Assembly (NCBI RefSeq): GCF_000161795.2
Contig: NZ_CP006882.1
Span: 682,001-746,000, forward strand
From: Synechococcus sp. WH 8109
GTDB taxonomy: Bacteria > Cyanobacteriota > Cyanobacteriia > PCC-6307 > Cyanobiaceae
Direction of reading: 5' to 3'
Length of the DNA stretch: 64,000 nt
Shown: positions 20,010 through 29,763 of the stretch, in pieces
Layout: each line of letters opens with the position of its first letter
How positions within the stretch are numbered: the stretch's first letter is position 1
The notes under the pieces: model-generated
The model's database searches: none
What the model was told of the DNA's origin: nothing
Seen by the model: only the letters and a program-made list of their open reading frames with translations
Made by a program: the position numbers and the translations under genes

Positions 20010-20749
20010 CTGTCGCCATTCGTGCCACTGATCTGGTCAAGAGCTATTCCCAAGGGGTTCGAGCTCTCGATGGCGTCACCCTTGAGGTGAACAGCGGCGA
20101 AGTGCTGGTGGTGATGGGGCCTTCCGGCTCCGGCAAGAGCACGCTGATCCGTACGTTTAACGGTCTGGAGTCGCTGGATGGCGGCGCCTTGGATGTGCTT
20201 GGGGTTCGCTTGGACGCCACCCATGAAGAACGTCAGGTGCGGGAGATCCGCAAGCGCGTGGGGATGGTGTTTCAGCAGTTCAACCTCTTTCCTCACCTTT
20301 CCATCCTCGACAACATCACCCTTGCCCCGATCAAGGTGCAACAGCGTGCCAAGGCGGCTGCCGAGCAGCGGGCAATGGATCTCCTTGACCAGATGGGCAT
20401 TCGCGAGCAGGCCTACAAGTACCCGGCGCAGCTCAGCGGTGGTCAGCAGCAGCGGGTGGCGATCGCTCGGGCTCTGGCTCTGGATCCTGAGGTGATGCTG
20501 TTCGACGAGCCCACCAGTGCCTTGGACCCGGAGCGGGTGAAGGAGGTGTTGGATGCGATGCGCCAGTTGGCAAAAGGCGGCATGACGATGGTGGTGGTCA
20601 CCCACGAACTGGGCTTTGCCCGTGAGGTAGCGGATCGGGTGATGTTCATGGATCGGGGCCAGGTGGTGGAGACCTCAGATCCAGAGACCTTTTTCAGCAA
20701 TGCCAGGGAGGCACGCAGCCGCAGGTTCCTCAATCAGATGCAGCATTAA
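20006..20749 (+). CDS. aapP: Amino-acid ABC transporter ATPase
   Basis: A 247-residue polar amino-acid importer ATPase. Walker A MGPSGSGKST (about residue 38), LSGGQQQR signature (about 140), Walker B VMLFDEPTSALDPE (about 160) and the H-loop VTHE (about 198) are all intact. It energises the permease pair encoded immediately upstream. The operon is complete (binding protein, two permeases, ATPase). In the cyanobacterial Nat-2-type system the substrates are acidic and neutral polar amino acids; specificity here is inferred only. Confidence 0.95.
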   Translation: MTVAIRATDLVKSYSQGVRALDGVTLEVNSGEVLVVMGPSGSGKSTLIRTFNGLESLDGGALDVLGVRLDATHEERQVREIRKRVGMVFQQFNLFPHLSILDNITLAPIKVQQRAKAAAEQRAMDLLDQMGIREQAYKYPAQLSGGQQQRVAIARALALDPEVMLFDEPTSALDPERVKEVLDAMRQLAKGGMTMVVVTHELGFAREVADRVMFMDRGQVVETSDPETFFSNAREARSRRFLNQMQH

Positions 20750-20776
20750 ACGGTTTGCACAACCTCGTGAAGTACT

Positions 20777-21109
20777 TCAGGCCGATTGTCGTTCTCTCCA
20801 AGCCTCAGTGGGCTTTCGGCTGTGCTTTTCCTGCATTGAATTTTTTCTGACCGTCCGAGGCATCCACTGCTTGTCCTGCCAACGGAAGTAGGCCGTCACG
20901 CAGATCAGCCAAAATGCCACAAAAGCAAGGGTCAGCGCCAGTCCGTGCATCCGAAAAAAGGTCAGCACGATATGGATGGATAGGGCGACTGAGCCCCCCA
21001 ACAGAAACGAATTGCTCAGGAGCGAAGCGACGGTTGCCCTGAAGGATTTCAACTTTGTCGCGCCAATCCTGATCACATTACCGAGCAATAATTGTGATGC
21101 CAGCCCCAT
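20777..21109 (-). CDS. Small membrane protein, unknown
   Basis: A 110-residue protein with two predicted membrane helices (about residues 34-52 and 57-74) and a basic C-terminus. No family recognised. It is convergent with the ABC ATPase and separated from the cyAbrB gene by that gene's terminator. The call rests on hydrophobicity and an uninterrupted frame from ATG. Confidence 0.45.
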   Translation of the reverse strand: MGLASQLLLGNVIRIGATKLKSFRATVASLLSNSFLLGGSVALSIHIVLTFFRMHGLALTLAFVAFWLICVTAYFRWQDKQWMPRTVRKNSMQEKHSRKPTEAWRERQSA

Positions 21110-21145
21110 TGGGGTTGCGTCAAGGCCTGGGTTGCTTCGTTGCGC

Positions 21146-21175
21146 AAAAAAGCCCCTCCAGGTAGGGGAGGGGCT
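21146..21175 (-). terminator. Rho-independent terminator of the cyAbrB gene
   Basis: A 9-bp stem AGCCCCTCC / GGAGGGGCT, followed on the minus strand by a run of six T. It lies 35 bases past the cyAbrB stop codon. Confidence 0.85.
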
Positions 21176-21210
21176 GTAGGGGATTCAGCTTGTGGTGATG
21201 GATCGGTTGA

Positions 21211-21600
21211 TCACTCGTCAACCTGGTCGGCAGCTTCGCTGTGCTCCGCAGCTGCACCCGTGGGGATCAGACGGATGGCTTTCTTGCCAAGCTTGATCTC
21301 AAATTCGTCACCGGGTTCCAGGTTCAGCATGGCGGTATAAGCCTTGCCGATCAGCAGATTGCCATTGCCCTGAACTTTGGCGATGTAGCTCAGTTTGCGA
21401 CCACCTTTGCCAATCGCAGCACCACCGCTGCTCAGATTCACGCCCTTGGCCTCGAGCAGGGCCTCGTAGAACGCTGTGAAATTGAGGCGATCGCCACCAT
21501 CTTTCTTGTCAGAGACGTACCCGCAAGCTCTCACAAGATCGGATTTGGAAACATCTCCAAGTTCTTTGACCTTGGCAAGCAGCTCGGAACCGGTCAGCAT
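21211..21600 (-). CDS. cyAbrB family transcriptional regulator
   Basis: A 129-residue DNA-binding protein of the cyanobacteria-specific AbrB type. The N-terminal part (MLTGSELLAKVKELGDVSKSDLVRACGYVS) is the extra domain seen in cyAbrB proteins, and the AbrB-like swapped-hairpin DNA-binding domain is at the C-terminus (LLIGKAYTAMLNLEPGDEFEIKLGKKAIRLI). Family members act as global regulators of carbon/nitrogen genes. It is monocistronic with its own terminator; the long upstream gap (21601-21790) probably carries its promoter. Confidence 0.92.
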   Translation of the reverse strand: MLTGSELLAKVKELGDVSKSDLVRACGYVSDKKDGGDRLNFTAFYEALLEAKGVNLSSGGAAIGKGGRKLSYIAKVQGNGNLLIGKAYTAMLNLEPGDEFEIKLGKKAIRLIPTGAAAEHSEAADQVDE

Positions 21601-21791
21601 TTTAAATGCGTCTCAATGGATACATAGTTCATAACTGGTTGGCTGGCTGGATGTCAATCAATCGAGCCGATATTGCCAAGGCTCAGTGCTTTGAAAGGTT
21701 GGTATCTAGGGATGCGTCTCTGTGGTCTGAATTTTGAGACTGCTCTCCTGAGATGAAGCTTGCGGGCTGATGTTGAGGCGTCCTCAGTGGT

Positions 21792-21983
21792 TTAAACCTC
21801 AGCACTGTCTGAGGGTTCAGAAATGATCGTGTACTCGACACGATCATCATCAGAGCAGCAAAAATCCCCGTAGTAACGCTCGAGTTCATCGTAGGCAGCG
21901 TTGTAGCTGTCAAAGCGCTGCCGTGTCAGCAGATCTTCTGATTGATCACTTCGCACGATGCGATGGCGTGAAGCTGGTTGCAT
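21792..21983 (-). CDS. Small hypothetical protein
   Basis: A 63-residue acidic protein with a compact ELERYYGDFCCSDDDRVEYTII core, including a vicinal Cys pair. No signal or membrane segment. I start at ATG 21983 (MQPASRHRIV); a TTG 21 bases earlier is also in frame. No family recognised, but the conserved-looking C-terminal half supports a real gene. Confidence 0.5.
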   Translation of the reverse strand: MQPASRHRIVRSDQSEDLLTRQRFDSYNAAYDELERYYGDFCCSDDDRVEYTIISEPSDSAEV

Positions 21984-22071
21984 CAGCTGGATCCACGCGG
22001 CCAATCAAAAGTCAGATTAAGCCTGGGACTGAGGCATCAGTCACCACAGCTTTCTAGGGTCGATTGATCTG

Positions 22072-22986
22072 ATGGAGGTGTCCATTCTTCGGTTCTTGCT
22101 GGAGCTGGTGCCCTCCCTTCTGATTGGGTTCTGGGCTGGTCGACGCCAGGAAACCCTGTCCACCCACTTGGCCGCACCGCTGGTGCGGTTCGGTGTGCCG
22201 ATCAGTGTGATGGGCCTGCTGTTGAAAGGTGGCCTCAGCGGCGACATGTTGCAGGCCGCAGGTCTTGCGGTGCTTGCCATTGGCCTTGTTCTGGTGGCGG
22301 CCGCGCGCTTGCCGGGATTGGCTGAGCTGGCGTCTCCCACGCTGCGGCTGGGCAGCTGCACCGGAAACACGGCCTATTTCGGGGTTCCTCTCGCCCTGGC
22401 TTTCCTGCCCGATGAGGCTCTGCCCATCAGCATTGGCTACGACCTCGGGGCGACTCTGCTGGTCTGGAGCCTGGGACCGCTGCTGATCGGGGGGCAGGTG
22501 GATGGTTCCCAACGGTTGCGAGGGTTGCTCAGCAGCGTTGCTGGGAGTCCGGCAACCCGAGGGCTCACCGGCGCTTTGCTGGTTCAGGCGACCCCATGGT
22601 CTGCGTCGGTGGCCGATGCACTTTGGTGGCCTTCACGCTGCGTGATTCTGCTTGCTCTGATGGTGGTGGGCATGCGCCTGGGCAGCATCCATCGCCAGGG
22701 CATTGCGCCGGAGGCACGTCCTCTGCAGCTGCTTAAGCCACTGGTGGCCAAGCTGCTGCTCTACCCGTTGCTGCTTTGGCTTCTGGCGTCTCTGCTGCAG
22801 TTCAAGCCTTTGATGGTTCAGGCGGTTGCTCTGCAAGGAGCCGCGCCGACGGCAATCTCTCTTTTGCTCATCGCAGAATCTGTTGGTGCTTATCAGGAGC
22901 AGGCTGCAGGGCTGGTGTTTTGGAGCACGTTGCTGGCCTTAATCACAGCACCTGCATGGGGTGTGCTGCTGCAATCTCAGTTTTGA
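22072..22986 (+). CDS. AEC-family (auxin efflux carrier-like) transporter
   Basis: A 304-residue membrane protein with about ten hydrophobic segments, resembling the AEC/malonate-permease superfamily. Supporting features are the N-terminal LLELVPSLLIGFWAG, the central GSCTGNTAYFGVPLALAFLP (family GN.GF.G.P motif) and the late QAVALQGAAPTAISLLLIAE. The substrate is unknown. Its 3' end overlaps the convergent alkB gene by 10 bases. Confidence 0.8.
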   Translation: MEVSILRFLLELVPSLLIGFWAGRRQETLSTHLAAPLVRFGVPISVMGLLLKGGLSGDMLQAAGLAVLAIGLVLVAAARLPGLAELASPTLRLGSCTGNTAYFGVPLALAFLPDEALPISIGYDLGATLLVWSLGPLLIGGQVDGSQRLRGLLSSVAGSPATRGLTGALLVQATPWSASVADALWWPSRCVILLALMVVGMRLGSIHRQGIAPEARPLQLLKPLVAKLLLYPLLLWLLASLLQFKPLMVQAVALQGAAPTAISLLLIAESVGAYQEQAAGLVFWSTLLALITAPAWGVLLQSQF

Positions 22987-23561
22987 AAACGGCGAAAGGT
23001 GAGGTTGATTCGGGTGCTCTGCACTTTGCGCCGCTGAGGAACACTGTGCATCCATCGGGTCTGACAGCCCGGGTGCATCACCAGAAGGTCACCATCGGCC
23101 AACGGCAGAGACCTTTTTAGGTGTGCAGTTTTGCGGTGGCGGAGCTGAAAATCCCGCGTTGCTCCGAGTGAAAGGGAGGCAATCGGAGCCCGCTGATCAA
23201 TTTCCGGTTCGTCATCGGCGTGCCAACCCATGCGGTCATCGCCATGGCGATACCAATTGAGCAGGCATCCGTTGAAGATGGTCTCACAGGCTTCATTCAC
23301 CTGGTGCAGCAATGGCTTGAACCATGCAGGCCAGCCATCACCAGTGTGAATGGCACCGCTGTAGCGGTAGTGAATTCCTTCATCGGCAAGAAACACCGTC
23401 ATTCGGGGGATCGGGTGGCGCTTGCCATAGACCTGAACGACGGGCTGCTCCCACTGGAGCTGGTGTTCAAGCTGTGTTTGCCAGTGCCTGGCAAGATCTG
23501 GCTTCAGCCAACCCTCATGCAGGGACCAGTCCGTTTCAGCTGCAGCTGGATGGATGGTCAT
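22977..23561 (-). CDS. alkB: AlkB-like 2OG-Fe(II) dioxygenase
   Basis: A 194-residue oxygenase of the AlkB family, predicted to remove alkyl lesions from DNA or RNA by oxidative demethylation. The Fe-binding HxD...H triad is visible as WHADDEPEID (about residue 111) and the later MHPGCQTRWMHSVP. The 2OG-binding RINLTFR is at the C-terminus. ATG 23561 is preferred over the upstream extension to 23612, which is not conserved-looking. Divergent from the DUF723-like gene. Confidence 0.88.
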   Translation of the reverse strand: MTIHPAAAETDWSLHEGWLKPDLARHWQTQLEHQLQWEQPVVQVYGKRHPIPRMTVFLADEGIHYRYSGAIHTGDGWPAWFKPLLHQVNEACETIFNGCLLNWYRHGDDRMGWHADDEPEIDQRAPIASLSLGATRDFQLRHRKTAHLKRSLPLADGDLLVMHPGCQTRWMHSVPQRRKVQSTRINLTFRRFQN

Positions 23562-23620
23562 TCGTGACGTCGGATGACGAGGTCGGTTCGATCTCGAGAC
23601 TGTCCCATACATTCGGTTGC

Positions 23621-23938
23621 ATGGGAGCCAGAATCACCCAAGACGAATTCCTCAAGCGCGCCGTGCAGCGCTTTGGTGATCAATTCGACTACAGCTTGAT
23701 CCGTTGGCGCAGTTACAAGAGTCCGGTTCAGATCCGTTGCAACGACCATCCGGTTCAACCGATCACGATCACACCGGAAAAGCATCTTCAAACCCTGGGT
23801 GGATGCCGTCATTGCCTTCGCGAAAGACGCATCGCCTCGTTGGAGCGGGAACTCAATCGCAAATCCGCTGAGCGTCCAGATGCCGTCGCTCAGGAGCCCT
23901 CGCCCAATCTGGAACCCACTCCGAGACGACAAGGTTAA
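23621..23938 (+). CDS. DUF723-like protein
   Basis: A 105-residue protein whose first 70 residues fit the DUF723 pattern: DEFLKRAVQRFGDQFDYSLIRW, then IRCNDHP, then GGCRHCLRER. DUF723 modules often occur with homing-endonuclease or phage proteins, and the pattern of Cys/His hints at a zinc-binding fold. The C-terminus is charged and low in complexity. It starts 60 bp from the divergent alkB start; the function is unknown. Confidence 0.55.
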   Translation: MGARITQDEFLKRAVQRFGDQFDYSLIRWRSYKSPVQIRCNDHPVQPITITPEKHLQTLGGCRHCLRERRIASLERELNRKSAERPDAVAQEPSPNLEPTPRRQG

Positions 23939-23963
23939 GGGGTGCTGCTGCAGCCAAGCCTGA

Positions 23964-24857
23964 TCAGGCCTTCAGGCTGACCCGCTGATAGCAAAACCAG
24001 AGCCACTGCTGGAACAGAAGGTTCCGGTGGGAGCGCCAGAGGGTCTGGGGTTGGGCCGCATCGAAATTTTCGGGTGGAGGAACATCTCCGCGGGCTCGGT
24101 CGCGTTCCATTTCTCCGAGGATCCGTCCCACGTTGTATTCGGGATGGCCAAGGTGCATCAGCTGCCGCTGATCCGGTGTCTCGAAAATGGTGTACCCCAC
24201 CTGTTCGCCATGGGCAAGCAAACGAAGACGTCCGTCCCGTTCGGCGGCTTCCATCGCGGCATCCGACAGTCCGGCATGACGGCTTTGGGGGCAGACGAAA
24301 TGGTCGTCCTGGGTTCCCATCAATGGATGGCCCGGCACAAGGCTGCGCATCGGGTAGATCCCGAACAGCTTCTGCTGGAAGGCCACCTTGTCGACGCCCG
24401 CAAGGTAGGCGAGGGCGAAACCGGCCCAGCACAGTCCGAGGGTGCTGGCACAGGTGCTGCGCGCTTCCTCGATCAACTGGACCAGTTCGTTCCAGTAACT
24501 GACTTGTTCAAAGGGCAGGTGTTCGACGGGGGCACCGGTGATGATCAACCCATCCAGAGGACCCTGGGACAAGGCCTCATCCCAGCTCACATAGAGCTGG
24601 TCGAGATGGTTCTGATCCCAACTCTTGTAGGCGTGGGAGTTGAGGCGAATCCAAATCGGTTCGATCTGCAGCACCGATAGGCCCAGCGGATGCAGCAGGT
24701 TGAACTCGTACTGCTTGCCCAGCGGCATGATGTTCAAGATGCCGATACGCAGGGGCCGGATGTCCTGGCGTTCAGCCTGTTCAGGCTCAATCCAGGAGAT
24801 CCGGTTGCGTTCAACCTCGGCGATTTTGTGGTAACTGCCAGGAAGGATCAGCGCCAT
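23964..24857 (-). CDS. metA: Homoserine O-acyltransferase (MetA family)
   Basis: A 297-residue enzyme that activates homoserine by acylation in methionine synthesis. Family blocks include RPLRIGILNIMPLGKQYEFNLLHPLG, the GAPVEHLPFEQV loop, the nucleophile Cys in LGLCWAG (about residue 142) and HLGHPEYNVG near the C-terminus. Many MetA-family enzymes use acetyl-CoA; the neighbour metY (an O-acetylhomoserine user) suggests acetyl here. It lies 17 bases downstream of metY on the same strand. Confidence 0.9.
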   Translation of the reverse strand: MALILPGSYHKIAEVERNRISWIEPEQAERQDIRPLRIGILNIMPLGKQYEFNLLHPLGLSVLQIEPIWIRLNSHAYKSWDQNHLDQLYVSWDEALSQGPLDGLIITGAPVEHLPFEQVSYWNELVQLIEEARSTCASTLGLCWAGFALAYLAGVDKVAFQQKLFGIYPMRSLVPGHPLMGTQDDHFVCPQSRHAGLSDAAMEAAERDGRLRLLAHGEQVGYTIFETPDQRQLMHLGHPEYNVGRILGEMERDRARGDVPPPENFDAAQPQTLWRSHRNLLFQQWLWFCYQRVSLKA

Positions 24858-24874
24858 GGGAGCTGGGACGTCAT

Positions 24875-26900
<2,026 letters not shown>

Positions 26901-26942
26901 CCGCTTCTTGGATCACGTAGGTCTCAGCGTAGGTGTCGATGC

Positions 26943-27947
26943 TCACCCGTTTGGTGATCTGCTGGCGGGATTGGCCTGCAGATGCTGCTCAACCGTGATG
27001 CGCTGCGCTTGGTTGTAGCCCACCGGCAGCCAAAGATCACCGGCCGCTGCATTGAAGTGGATCTCCCAGTGATATAAGCCGGTGTAGGCCGCGGGGTCCT
27101 CCTTCATCAGTGAGGCATAGAGCAGCACGGCGCTGCCGTAGTAATCGCTGTTGTTGTAGCCCCAGAGGCCGCGGCGTATGTCCTGCAGTCCGCCCCGCCT
27201 TACTAGGTAACGCGCTGCTGCCTGGATGGCGTCGTGGGGATCGCGGATGTTCCCGGTGCCTATTCCGGGTTCGGCCCAGGTGGTGGGCAGGAACTGCATC
27301 GGGCCCTGGGCATTGGCCACGGAGATGCCATCGATGCGTCCCATTCCGGTTTCCACGAGGTTCACGGCCGCCAGAACCTCCCATTCGATCCCTGTCGCTG
27401 CCTCGGCCTTGCGGTAATAGCTGAGCAGATTCGCCGCTGGTTCGGGCTGAATGATCCGCCAGGCGGGGAGCATCGTCGGTCCGCGGCCGCGGCTCATGCG
27501 AACGAATTCACGCCGTGCTGCCAGGTGGCGTTCCGCCACGCTGCGCCAGCGCGGAGGTAGAGCCTTGATGACCTGCTGAGATCTGGGTTGGTCCGTCGAC
27601 AAGACCCGGTAGATCACCTGTTGTTGATGGCCGAGATCGGGCATGGCCTCGGCCGCTGTGGCGGGATCCCTCAGTGCCTGTTCAATGGCCGCCAGCAGTG
27701 TTGCCAGCTCGGCTGGCTCAGCTGGCACAAGGGGATACTGCCGGCCGTCTTTGGTTCTCGGTTGGCTGGCCTGGGCAGGAAGCAGCACAGGCGCCCTCAC
27801 CATTGGCTCAGTCACCACTGGCTTGGAAACAGCTTGCTTGGAAACAACCGCTTCGGCTGCGGCCTGCGGCTGTTTTGGTCTCAGCCACAGCCCTGTCAGC
27901 AGGCTTGCTGTGATGGCCGAGACAACAAGCACATTGCGGCTGCGCAT
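26943..27947 (-). CDS. Lytic transglycosylase (SLT domain)
   Basis: A 334-residue exported murein hydrolase-like protein. An N-terminal signal (MRSRNVLVVSAITASLLTGLW) leads into a low-complexity linker with repeated SKP/TEP/KQAVSKP-like segments (about 35-60). The C-terminal SLT domain (about 185-320) has the family hallmarks GIEWEVLAAVNLVETGMGR (catalytic Glu), ANAQGPMQFLPTTWAE and WGYNNSDYYGSAV. It would cleave glycan strands in the periplasm. Confidence 0.88.
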   Translation of the reverse strand: MRSRNVLVVSAITASLLTGLWLRPKQPQAAAEAVVSKQAVSKPVVTEPMVRAPVLLPAQASQPRTKDGRQYPLVPAEPAELATLLAAIEQALRDPATAAEAMPDLGHQQQVIYRVLSTDQPRSQQVIKALPPRWRSVAERHLAARREFVRMSRGRGPTMLPAWRIIQPEPAANLLSYYRKAEAATGIEWEVLAAVNLVETGMGRIDGISVANAQGPMQFLPTTWAEPGIGTGNIRDPHDAIQAAARYLVRRGGLQDIRRGLWGYNNSDYYGSAVLLYASLMKEDPAAYTGLYHWEIHFNAAAGDLWLPVGYNQAQRITVEQHLQANPASRSPNG

Positions 27948-27986
27948 GGTTGGGCAGGGACGCTGTATTGACCCTAACGGTGCGAT

Positions 27987-28562
27987 TCAGGCGGCAAGAA
28001 AGGTGCTGCGGTCGTGAAAGTCGGCCTTAGAGCCGTGGCAGAGGGCCCAATGGCTCAGCCCCTCCTTTCCACGGTCAATCACGGCCGCCAGTGCTAGGTC
28101 TGGGCAGACGTCTGGTGTCCACCAGGGCTCCAATGCAATCCGGGCGTCGAGCCGCAGTTGGTGCAACCCGCGTAGCAGCCGCACCGTTGGGGGTGTGCTC
28201 AGCTCCTGTTGCGTTTGTCCACTGCGGTAGCCATCGAAGCGATAGAGCGCCCAATCGCCATTGGCAGCCAGATTCACTTCCCAATAATGCTGCTCTCCGG
28301 GGGCAGCGATGAATGCCTCGAAGCAGGTTGTGGTCCAGAGCTCATCTTTGCGCTGCCCCTGTTGGGCCCCATCGTTCAGCCCCGCCGGCAGCTTCAGGAC
28401 GCCAATGCCCTTGGCCGCGCGGGCTAGAACCCCGTAGCTGAGTTCCAGCCAACCCTCGCGCCTCCACACCACTTCAGCGCTGATCTGGACCCCCGCTGGA
28501 ATGGACCGTTCAAAGGGAATCAGGCGGCAGGCCTGACGCAGCATCACGGCTGAACGCGCCAT
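27987..28562 (-). CDS. DOMON-like domain protein
   Basis: A 191-residue beta-rich protein of the bacterial DOMON-like type: an N-terminal strand region, DELWTTTCFEAFIAAPGEQHYWEVNLA..., and a C-terminal HWALCHGSKADFHDRSTF. DOMON folds often bind heme or sugars; this bacterial subfamily is uncharacterised as far as I know. No signal peptide. It ends/starts against the kinase-like gene with a two-base gap and may be cotranscribed with it. Confidence 0.7.
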   Translation of the reverse strand: MARSAVMLRQACRLIPFERSIPAGVQISAEVVWRREGWLELSYGVLARAAKGIGVLKLPAGLNDGAQQGQRKDELWTTTCFEAFIAAPGEQHYWEVNLAANGDWALYRFDGYRSGQTQQELSTPPTVRLLRGLHQLRLDARIALEPWWTPDVCPDLALAAVIDRGKEGLSHWALCHGSKADFHDRSTFLAA

Positions 28563-28563
28563 C

Positions 28564-29694
28564 TCAGAGGCTTGGACTTGGCTGCTGCTTCAGCTGCGCA
28601 ACCAGTTGCTCCAGGGCGTTGAACTGCTGCTCCACCGCTGCGGTGAGTCGGAACTGCACCAGGGCCCGTTGCAGGTTGTGCCCAGGTCGATCGCAGCGGA
28701 AATAAACATCGCCCTCCAAGTGATCCGTGAGAAAGCGCAGGCCAAGCTCCAGGGGGATCAGGCGGATGCAGTGGGGCAGATAGTGCAGGTCCCAGTCACT
28801 CAGGAACCCACCAGCAACGGAGAGGTAGCCAGTAAGGATCGCCTCACAGAGCTCCATATCGAAGCTCACATCGTCGAGGCAGAGGGTTTCCTCACCGGCT
28901 GGATTGCAGCAGGAGCGCACACAGTCGCCGATGTCGTAGTGAACGAGCCCTGGTTTGACGGTGTCCAGATCGATCAGACCGATCGCCTGGCCGCTGGCCT
29001 CATCGATCATCACGTTGTTGATCTTGGGGTCTCCATGGATGGGGCGGTGATGGAGTTCACCGCGGCTGAGCGCTGCTTCCAGTACATCGACGCCCTGACG
29101 ACGTGCCTCGATGAACTCGCAGGCGTCACGTTCGGCAGGCCCCAGGCGGTCTGTGGCTTTGGCGACCGCATCGAAGTGTTGGAGGTAGGCCGGCGTGACA
29201 TGGAAACTCTCGAGTGTGTCCGCCAGTTGATTGATGGGCAGATCGCTGATCAGGTGATGGAACATTCCCAGCCCGTACCCCACTTCCTGGGCGTGGGCAC
29301 TGTCCCGGATGACATCGCTGGTGGTCGCTGCGCCGATGTAGGTGATAGAGCGCCAGAACTCTCCGTTCTGTTCGATCCATGGGGAGGCCTCTCGCCGACA
29401 GGGAACCACCCTGGGCACTTCCCAGCGCCTCCCCTTAAGTTGTGGGGGTGGAGAGGCGAGACGGCGTTCCATGTGGTCGCCCAGGGCCTGCAGGTTCTGC
29501 ATCACCAGGTCAGGCCGATCGAACACGTTTGTGTTCAGGCGTTGCATGACGAAGGCGCCGTCCTGTCCATCGTGGGTCACGAGGAATGTTTCGTTGACGT
29601 TGCCCGAACCAAGGGAACGGATGGCTTTGATCCCCTCGCGAGGATGGAAGCGATCGGCGATGGCTTCCAGGGCCTCGTTCATGAACGGTCGCAT
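28564..29694 (-). CDS. APH/choline-kinase-fold phosphotransferase
   Basis: A 376-residue kinase of the aminoglycoside-phosphotransferase superfamily, similar in layout to N-acetylhexosamine 1-kinases. GSGNVNETFLVTHDGQ marks the nucleotide loop, HRPIHGDPKINNVMID the catalytic loop (about residue 225) and LIDLDTVKPG the Mg-binding aspartate. These point to a small-molecule hydroxyl kinase, probably for a sugar; the substrate is inferred only. Start at ATG 29694; the frame is open to a GTG at 29703. Confidence 0.75.
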   Translation of the reverse strand: MRPFMNEALEAIADRFHPREGIKAIRSLGSGNVNETFLVTHDGQDGAFVMQRLNTNVFDRPDLVMQNLQALGDHMERRLASPPPQLKGRRWEVPRVVPCRREASPWIEQNGEFWRSITYIGAATTSDVIRDSAHAQEVGYGLGMFHHLISDLPINQLADTLESFHVTPAYLQHFDAVAKATDRLGPAERDACEFIEARRQGVDVLEAALSRGELHHRPIHGDPKINNVMIDEASGQAIGLIDLDTVKPGLVHYDIGDCVRSCCNPAGEETLCLDDVSFDMELCEAILTGYLSVAGGFLSDWDLHYLPHCIRLIPLELGLRFLTDHLEGDVYFRCDRPGHNLQRALVQFRLTAAVEQQFNALEQLVAQLKQQPSPSL

Positions 29695-29763
29695 GGGTCT
29701 CACATGGCACCTTGCCGTTCTTCCGGTGCTCTTCCCCGTTCAGGTGTGCAGAACTACAGCCGA